A stretch of DNA of 30,891 nucleotides from Planctomycetaceae bacterium (GTDB taxonomy: Bacteria > Planctomycetota > Planctomycetia > Pirellulales > UBA1268), in contig PKCL01000043.1 in the NCBI GenBank assembly GCA_002862165.1, positions 1 to 30,891 on the forward strand, in the 5' to 3' direction. The first letter of the stretch is position 1. Each line of letters starts with the position of its first letter. Both the position numbers and the translations under genes were made by a program. Positions 25,485 through 30,891 of this stretch are shown here, piece after piece. The notes under the pieces were generated by a model that was not told the DNA's origin, searched no databases, and saw only the letters and a program-made list of their open reading frames with translations.

Positions 25485-25489
25485 TGAAA

Positions 25490-26626
25490 ATGTCGGAACC
25501 CGTACAAGTTGCCATGATCGGTCTCGGATTTGGTGCTGAGTTCATACCGATATACCAGGCGCATCCAAATGCAAACGTTGCTGCCGTATGTCGCCGGAAC
25601 GAAACCGAACTGAAGGCAGTTGCTGATCAATTCGGTATCGAAAAACGATATACCAGTTATGACGATGTGCTGGCAGACAAAGACATCGACTTTGTTCATA
25701 TCAATAGTCCAATCCCTGACCATGCATGGATGTCACTTAAGGCGCTCGATGCAGGGAAGCATGTGATGTGTACTGTGCCTATGGCGACAACGATCGAAGA
25801 ATGTCGTCAGATTGTTGAAAAGGTACAAGCAACTGGCTTGAAATACATGATGGCTGAAACGGTTGTCTACAGCCGAGAGTTTCTTTTCATTAAGGAGCTC
25901 TATAAAAAAGGAGACCTCGGGAAAATTCAGCATCTGGCTGCATCGCATCCTCAGGATATGGATGGATGGCCGGATTATTGGGAGCGCATGATCCCCATGC
26001 ACTATGCCACGCACGTCGTGAGCCCGTGCCTCGGGTTGCTTAATGATTTTGCTGAGTATGTAAGTTGTTTTGGTTCAGGCACGGTGCGGGGAGACATTGC
26101 CAAGAAGTCTGGGAATCAATTCGCTGTTGAATCATGCCATATCAAACTCCGAGACAGTGATTTGACGGCACATGTTTGGAGATGTCTGTACGACGTCGCA
26201 AGGCAATACCGTGAGAGTTTTGATGTCTATGGAACAAAGAAAAGTTTTGAATGGACATTAATTGAAAATGAGCCCCATGTTATTCACACTGCTAAAAAGC
26301 CAGAGCCAGAGATTCCAGAAAAAGTTGAAGTTCCCGACTACGCCCACCTTCTTCCTGAATCGATTCGTAGGTTTACGCTTCCGCAGGAAATTCACGACGC
26401 AGATCATCTCTCATTTTTGCAAGGTGGTGGTCACGGGGGTTCGCATCCGCATCTTGTTCATGAATTTGTGACGTCAATTCTTACGGATCGTGATCCCTGG
26501 CCAAATGCACTCACGAGTGCCAATTGGACGAGTGTTGGCATCTGTGCTCATGAATCAGCGCTGACGGGTGGTGAAATTGTCAGATTACCGGAATTCACAT
26601 TGCCAGCACGCACTGTCACAAAATGA
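25490..26626 (+). CDS. Gfo/Idh/MocA family protein lacking the EKP lysine
   Basis: This 378-residue protein has an N-terminal Rossmann fold (MIGLGFGAEFIPIY) and a C-terminal oxidoreductase-like domain. The EKP motif expected after the fifth strand reads CTVP (HVMCTVPMATTIEEC), so the usual catalytic lysine is absent. Downstream, MMAETVVYSREFLFIKELY and MHYATHVVSPCLGLL resemble the pattern of GH109-type NAD-dependent glycosidases, which also replace the lysine and work through a 3-keto intermediate. A redox-neutral glycosidase or lyase is therefore an attractive alternative to a simple dehydrogenase, but it is inferred. It opens a tight operon (10-bp gap to the cytochrome gene) divergent from the XylR-like regulator. 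Confidence 0.87.
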   Translation: MSEPVQVAMIGLGFGAEFIPIYQAHPNANVAAVCRRNETELKAVADQFGIEKRYTSYDDVLADKDIDFVHINSPIPDHAWMSLKALDAGKHVMCTVPMATTIEECRQIVEKVQATGLKYMMAETVVYSREFLFIKELYKKGDLGKIQHLAASHPQDMDGWPDYWERMIPMHYATHVVSPCLGLLNDFAEYVSCFGSGTVRGDIAKKSGNQFAVESCHIKLRDSDLTAHVWRCLYDVARQYRESFDVYGTKKSFEWTLIENEPHVIHTAKKPEPEIPEKVEVPDYAHLLPESIRRFTLPQEIHDADHLSFLQGGGHGGSHPHLVHEFVTSILTDRDPWPNALTSANWTSVGICAHESALTGGEIVRLPEFTLPARTVTK

Positions 26627-26636
26627 GGGATGAGCT

Positions 26637-27845
26637 ATGCCGATACACATAAAGCATTCTGCAACGATCTTTACCTTGATGAGCGTGTTGTTTTTCCAAG
26701 GCGCTGGGAAAGACGTCGTTGCGAGTAATGATGTCGATTCTTTTCAGCTTGTAGTAACTGCCGTTGGGTCAACAACAGACACCAGCGTTCAGGCCGCTCT
26801 ACTGAAGGGAATGCTTCTTGGGCTTGAAGGCCGTAGGAGTGTACGTGCTCCTGAGGGTTGGTCAGCACTCAGTAATACACTTGCATGCAGTACGAGTGCT
26901 CCAGTGCGTCAGCACGCTTTGGCTCTCTCTCAAATCTTTGGTGACACGATGGCAGTTGCAAGTGCTTTGGAGTGTGTTCAAGATTCAAGCATGGCCGCTG
27001 CCCAACGTTGCTCAACATTGAGTCTTTTGCTTGGTCAGCAGAACCAAGAGGCCTCACAGCTACTCAAAGTGCTTATTGACGAACCAGCACTGACGCTCAG
27101 TGCAATACGTGGCTATGCAGTTGTCAGAAACGATGAGGCACCAGCTGTACTCATCTCACGTTATTCCAAACTAAATACCCAGGAACAGCGAGCAGTCGTT
27201 GAAACGCTCGCCTCCAGAAAGGCTTACGCTGAGGCGTTGTTGGAAGCTCTGAAGATGAATCAGATACAGTCCAGTTCAATTCCAGTGCAGGTTGCCCGAT
27301 CACTGAAAGATCTCCTTGGGAAAAAGTTTACCAATGTGTATGGTGCACTACCGGTTGTCGGTGCAGAACGAGAGCACCTCATTAAAAAATATAAAAAGCT
27401 GTGCAAGCCTTCAGCTGTGGCAGCAGCTGATGCTTCAAGAGGAAGGGCCGTGTTCCAGAAGACCTGTGCTGCCTGCCATGTGTTGTATGAAGAAGGTGGA
27501 AAAGTGGGTCCGGAATTAACTGGTGCAAACCGGGCAAATCTTGATTACATATTATTAAATAGTGTATATCCGAGTTTGGATGTTCCGCATGCATATAGGA
27601 CTGTGTCGGTGCTGACGGTTGATGGCCGTGTTGTGAACGGCGTATTGGCTGAAGAGGACGATACGAAAATTGTTTTACGAACACCGGAGCAGCCGAGAGT
27701 TGTTATTGCGAAAGAAGATATCGACTTCCGGAAGATCTCACCACAATCGATGATGCCAGATGGACAACTAGATGCGATGAAGCCACAAGAAGTCATCGAT
27801 CTTGTGAAATATTTGAGGACGACTGAGCAAGTGGAGTTGCCATGA
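26637..27845 (+). CDS. Secreted c-type cytochrome with PVC-type heme-binding domain
   Basis: This 402-residue protein has an N-terminal signal peptide (hydrophobic TIFTLMSVLFFQGAG). A helical HEAT-like region spans about 35-260. The C-terminal cytochrome domain carries CAACH at 277-281, so one covalent c-type heme is expected. SMMPDGQL near 380 offers the distal methionine. This domain is the 'Pirellula/Verrucomicrobium-type' heme-binding domain (TIGR02603 family), which more often ends a long fusion protein. Here it is separate and precedes the propeller gene, whose ATG overlaps its stop by four bases (ATGA). Translational coupling and a functional pair, with the cytochrome as electron acceptor, are inferred. 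Confidence 0.88.
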   Translation: MPIHIKHSATIFTLMSVLFFQGAGKDVVASNDVDSFQLVVTAVGSTTDTSVQAALLKGMLLGLEGRRSVRAPEGWSALSNTLACSTSAPVRQHALALSQIFGDTMAVASALECVQDSSMAAAQRCSTLSLLLGQQNQEASQLLKVLIDEPALTLSAIRGYAVVRNDEAPAVLISRYSKLNTQEQRAVVETLASRKAYAEALLEALKMNQIQSSSIPVQVARSLKDLLGKKFTNVYGALPVVGAEREHLIKKYKKLCKPSAVAAADASRGRAVFQKTCAACHVLYEEGGKVGPELTGANRANLDYILLNSVYPSLDVPHAYRTVSVLTVDGRVVNGVLAEEDDTKIVLRTPEQPRVVIAKEDIDFRKISPQSMMPDGQLDAMKPQEVIDLVKYLRTTEQVELP

Positions 27846-30226
27846 CAAACCGAGCAATGCATCGATTCGCTAACGCCAACAAGAATGCAGCATCACTCAT
27901 TTGGATGACTGCCTTTATAGTGTATGGATTAGTCACAAGTCCTCATGTGACTGCTGATGATGGTCGTAATCACCTTCCAAAGAAACAACACAAGGACAGC
28001 GAGGCTCCATTTCTGACACCAGCGGAAGCAGTTTCAAAAATGGCTATTCCGGATGGGTTTGAGGTTTCGGTGTTTGCCGCTGAACCGGATATTGCTGAGC
28101 CTATAGCTTTCTGTTTTGACGATCGTGGCCGGGTGTGGGTTGTAGAAAATTTTAATTACCAAACCCGTAAAAAACATACTGATGACCCTGTGAGTCGAAT
28201 TCAAATCCTTGAAGATACAGATGGCGATGGTGTCTTTGACAAAAAGAAGACATTTACAGACAAGCTGACGTTCACCTCGGGGATAGCTTGTGGATTTGGT
28301 GGCGTGTTTGTTGGGTCACCACCAAACCTTTCTTTTATCCCGGATGAAGATGGTGATGATGTTCCCGATGGACCGCCGCAAGTCTTACTTGACGGATGGG
28401 GTATTCAGGATCGTCATGAAACTCTTAATAGTTTCATTTGGGGTCCTGATGGCTGGCTGTACGGTTGCCACGGAGTGTTTACGCATTCCAACGTTGGGAA
28501 GCCAGGTGATACAGATGCACAGCGTCAATTTATTGATGCTGGTATTTGGCGATACCATCCGACTCGCAAAACCTTTGAGATCTTTGCTCGAGGATTATCA
28601 AATTCCTGGGGGTTTGATTTCAACGACTACGGGCAGGGGTGTGCAACATGTTGTGTCATCCCGCATCTTTTTCATGTCGTGCAAGGCGGAACGTATCACA
28701 AGCAAGCTCGGCCACACGTCAATCCGTATATCTATGACGACATAAAAACGATTCGTGATCACACGCACTTATCCGCTCATGGGGGAGCTCGTTTTTATCT
28801 CGCAGATACGTTCCCGGCGGAGTATCGTGACCGTTTATTCATGTGCAATATTCATGAGCATGCTGTATTGACGGATGTGCTTGAGCCAAAGGGTTCAAGT
28901 TTTATTGGTCATCACGGTGATGACTTTCTGCCAACGAATGATTTGGCATGGGTTGGTTTCAGTGTTGAAATTGGTCCGGAAGGGGGTGTCTATATTCTTG
29001 ATTGGCATGATCAGAATATTTGTGGCAATGAAGTAAAGTTTCCCAACAGTGGCCGCGTGTATCGGATTATGCCGACTGGTGTGAAGGACAAGGTGACGCC
29101 AGATCTTTCTGCTATGTCTGATGCAGAACTTGTTGAGTGCCAGTTGCATTCGAATGATTGGTATGTCCGCCACGCAAGAACACTTCTGCAGCATCGGCAG
29201 GCAAGCGGAACGCTCAATCGTAAAGTGGTTCATCAGAAACTCAATGACATACTCAGCACAACGTCACAGCCACCCAAGAGATTGCGAGCGTTATGGGCGC
29301 TCCATGTAACTGACGGACTTACAAAAAGCCAACTTTACGAACTGCTTGATGATGCAGATGAGCACGTTCGGGCTTGGTCCATTCAGTTTCTCTGTGACGT
29401 GAGTAAAACAAACGCGTTTCAGCCAGAGCAGGATACAAAATGGGTTCTCGAAACAGGAGTACTTGAGAAACTGGTTGTCATGGCGAAGGATGATCCGTCA
29501 CAGGTTGTGAGGCTCTATCTAGCTTCTGCTGTGCAGCGATTGCCGTTCGCTCAGCGATGGCCAATTCTTCAAGGGCTCATCTCACATGTGGAAGATGTTG
29601 GTGATAATAATTTGCCCCGTATGTACTGGTTTGCGTTGGAGCCGATGGTGCCCGGTGCTCAACGTGAATCACTTGAGCTTGTGATGGCTGGCAAAATACC
29701 GAGGTTGCAAGAGTTTGTTGCGCGACGTTTGACTACGGGCGACGGTGGCAATAAAAAGCTCAACCAGGTGCAAAAGGCTGAAGCGTGGAACGGCCTGATC
29801 AAAAAGATTGCCAAGGGAGAGATGGCTACATCGCTGCGAGTGTCTGATGTTGGAGAAGGTGGCGTTGTCAAGCATGCTGTGTTTCGAAATGAGTCAGCGG
29901 TCCAGACGCATCCTCTTGATCGAAAGACACCGTGTATTCTGAGTAAGAATCAAGTCATGATACCTGAAGGCAAGAAAACATCACTGAAACTCCGTGTCAG
30001 TCATCATCCGCATGGTGATTGGCAACTTCGGGTCTTGGCGAATGGCAAAGTTATGGCGGATAACGTTATCGGTCCGGATTCAGTTGAATCAGACGAGTGG
30101 CTTGATGTGTCGATCGACTTGACTGAATTTGCTGGCCGACGTGTCTCACTAGTTTTAGAAAATCGAGCAAACGATTGGCGGAATGAATGGGCGTACTGGA
30201 ATAGTTTGGAACTCGTTACGGAGTAG
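27842..30226 (+). CDS. PVC-type membrane-bound dehydrogenase-domain beta-propeller protein
   Basis: This 794-residue exported protein starts with a signal-like region to about residue 38 and a linker. The beta-propeller (TIGR02604-type, related to soluble glucose/sorbosone dehydrogenases) covers about 55-400. It contains GFEVSVFAAEPDIAEPIA, the acidic loops DTDGDGVFDKK and DEDGDDVPDG, GPDGWLYGCHG, and GPEGGVYILDWHDQN. HEAT-like helices follow (about 420-640). The last 100 residues form a beta-rich, carbohydrate-binding-like domain ending WAYWNSLELV. No heme motif is present. The family is inferred to oxidise sugars or other alcohols outside the cytoplasm, passing electrons to cytochrome c, although biochemical proof is scarce. 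It overlaps the cytochrome gene by four bases. Confidence 0.88.
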   Translation: MTNRAMHRFANANKNAASLIWMTAFIVYGLVTSPHVTADDGRNHLPKKQHKDSEAPFLTPAEAVSKMAIPDGFEVSVFAAEPDIAEPIAFCFDDRGRVWVVENFNYQTRKKHTDDPVSRIQILEDTDGDGVFDKKKTFTDKLTFTSGIACGFGGVFVGSPPNLSFIPDEDGDDVPDGPPQVLLDGWGIQDRHETLNSFIWGPDGWLYGCHGVFTHSNVGKPGDTDAQRQFIDAGIWRYHPTRKTFEIFARGLSNSWGFDFNDYGQGCATCCVIPHLFHVVQGGTYHKQARPHVNPYIYDDIKTIRDHTHLSAHGGARFYLADTFPAEYRDRLFMCNIHEHAVLTDVLEPKGSSFIGHHGDDFLPTNDLAWVGFSVEIGPEGGVYILDWHDQNICGNEVKFPNSGRVYRIMPTGVKDKVTPDLSAMSDAELVECQLHSNDWYVRHARTLLQHRQASGTLNRKVVHQKLNDILSTTSQPPKRLRALWALHVTDGLTKSQLYELLDDADEHVRAWSIQFLCDVSKTNAFQPEQDTKWVLETGVLEKLVVMAKDDPSQVVRLYLASAVQRLPFAQRWPILQGLISHVEDVGDNNLPRMYWFALEPMVPGAQRESLELVMAGKIPRLQEFVARRLTTGDGGNKKLNQVQKAEAWNGLIKKIAKGEMATSLRVSDVGEGGVVKHAVFRNESAVQTHPLDRKTPCILSKNQVMIPEGKKTSLKLRVSHHPHGDWQLRVLANGKVMADNVIGPDSVESDEWLDVSIDLTEFAGRRVSLVLENRANDWRNEWAYWNSLELVTE

Positions 30227-30230
30227 AGTC

Positions 30231-30891
30231 ATGCGACTGAGTTTCAGGGTAGTTGCTACTTTCTGTCTTCTGGTAGCACCACTTTTTATTCCTCATGCTG
30301 TCGCTCAGGCTGAAAAGCCAACAAAAATTGTCTTTATTTCAGGGAAGCCTAGTCATGGGCGAATGAAGCATGAGCATCGAGCCGGAAATATGATCTTGGC
30401 TGATGCGCTCGATCGATCAGGTCTCGATGTTGAAACAGTACTCGTTCCGTTACTTGGTTATCCGGAAGATCCGTCTGTCTTCGAGGATGCGGCGACTGTT
30501 GTTATTTTTTGTACGGGGCATCGAGGGCATGTGCTCAATCCGCATCTTGCTGAATTCGATGCATTGATGAAGTCAGGTGTGGGTGTCGTGATGATTCACT
30601 GGGCGACTGAAGCCGAGAAAGGCGAGCCAGGCCAAAAATTTCTTGAGTGGATGGGTGGATTCTGTGACCTTGACTGGTCGGTCAATCCGCACTGGATGCC
30701 ACACTTCAAGGAGTTTCCCAAACATCCTGTTGCAAATGGTTTGAAGCCATTTCAGGTTGACGACGAATGGTATTACCACATGCGATTTGTTAATGGCATG
30801 AAAGGGGTTACTCCAATTCTGGCTGACCTTCCGCCACCGAGCACGCTTCGTCGACCAGATGGTCCGCGAAGTGGAAATCCTACAGTTCGTA
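30231..30891 (+). CDS. Secreted ThuA-like domain protein (partial, runs off the end)
   Basis: The gene begins at ATG 30231, four bases after the propeller gene's stop, with GGAG overlapping that stop region as ribosome-binding site. No stop occurs before the window ends; 220 codons are visible. A signal peptide is clear (VVATFCLLVAPLFIPHAVAQ). The body matches the ThuA-like (trehalose-utilisation) fold: KIVFISGKPSHGRMKHEH, a GHRGH segment, VVMIHWATE and a WMGG motif. Related ThuA proteins take part in 3-keto-disaccharide metabolism. Planctomycete versions are often fused to cytochrome or propeller domains, so the missing C-terminus may contain more. It is the fourth gene of the operon starting at 25490. 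Confidence 0.85.
   Translation, partial: MRLSFRVVATFCLLVAPLFIPHAVAQAEKPTKIVFISGKPSHGRMKHEHRAGNMILADALDRSGLDVETVLVPLLGYPEDPSVFEDAATVVIFCTGHRGHVLNPHLAEFDALMKSGVGVVMIHWATEAEKGEPGQKFLEWMGGFCDLDWSVNPHWMPHFKEFPKHPVANGLKPFQVDDEWYYHMRFVNGMKGVTPILADLPPPSTLRRPDGPRSGNPTVR

Noticed and set aside
1..30891. Search for tRNA or rRNA genes, CRISPR arrays, insertion sequences, phage genes or toxin-antitoxin pairs.
   Set aside because: No regularly spaced repeats, transposase motifs, clover-leaf candidates or phage-like genes were seen by eye.

Overview
The window looks like a chromosomal segment from a planctomycete, most likely Pirellulales or a close marine relative. The evidence is gene content: a tight operon carrying the 'Pirellula/Verrucomicrobium-type' cytochrome c and membrane-bound-dehydrogenase domains, two formylglycine sulfatases, a DUF1080 (3-keto-disaccharide hydrolase) protein, Gfo/Idh/MocA oxidoreductases, a ThuA-like protein and a XylR-type PBP-AraC regulator. 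Base composition is moderate and similar throughout. I saw no tRNA, rRNA, insertion sequence, CRISPR array or prophage gene. No gene is cut at the left edge; the last gene runs off the right edge.

Left third (1-9000), housekeeping and membrane genes: lysA (minus), a site-2-type M50 protease, glyA, a decayed agmatine deiminase gene (4006-5056; four in-frame stops and two single-base shifts), a DoxX-family protein, a rhomboid protease, a CaCA-family cation antiporter and a tandem UspA protein. A 25-bp tandem duplication sits between rhomboid and antiporter, and a 13-bp perfect tandem repeat lies downstream of the UspA gene.

Middle (9000-20300), flavoenzyme and glycan genes: a halogenase-like FAD enzyme, a DJ-1/PfpI protein (minus), two secreted sulfatases, a secreted alpha/beta esterase, then galM and a fumarylacetoacetate-hydrolase-family enzyme (both minus). 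Divergent from these is a run of a beta-hydroxyacid dehydrogenase, a secreted DUF1080 protein and a Gfo/Idh/MocA oxidoreductase.

Right third (20400-30891), amino-sugar and PVC-type oxidation genes: a NagB-PIG-L fusion (minus), a NupG-like MFS transporter, a XylR-like regulator (minus), and divergent from it a tightly packed operon. That operon holds an atypical Gfo/Idh protein lacking the EKP lysine, a secreted c-type cytochrome, a 794-residue secreted beta-propeller/HEAT protein and a ThuA-like protein.

Inferred common role: uptake and breakdown of sulfated, acylated and amino-sugar-containing glycans, with desulfation and deacylation outside the cytoplasm. Oxidation at sugar C3 may be coupled to cytochrome c, followed by cleavage of the 3-keto glycoside (DUF1080, Gfo/Idh, ThuA themes). 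No polysaccharide lyase or classical glycoside hydrolase is visible, so the substrate cannot be named.
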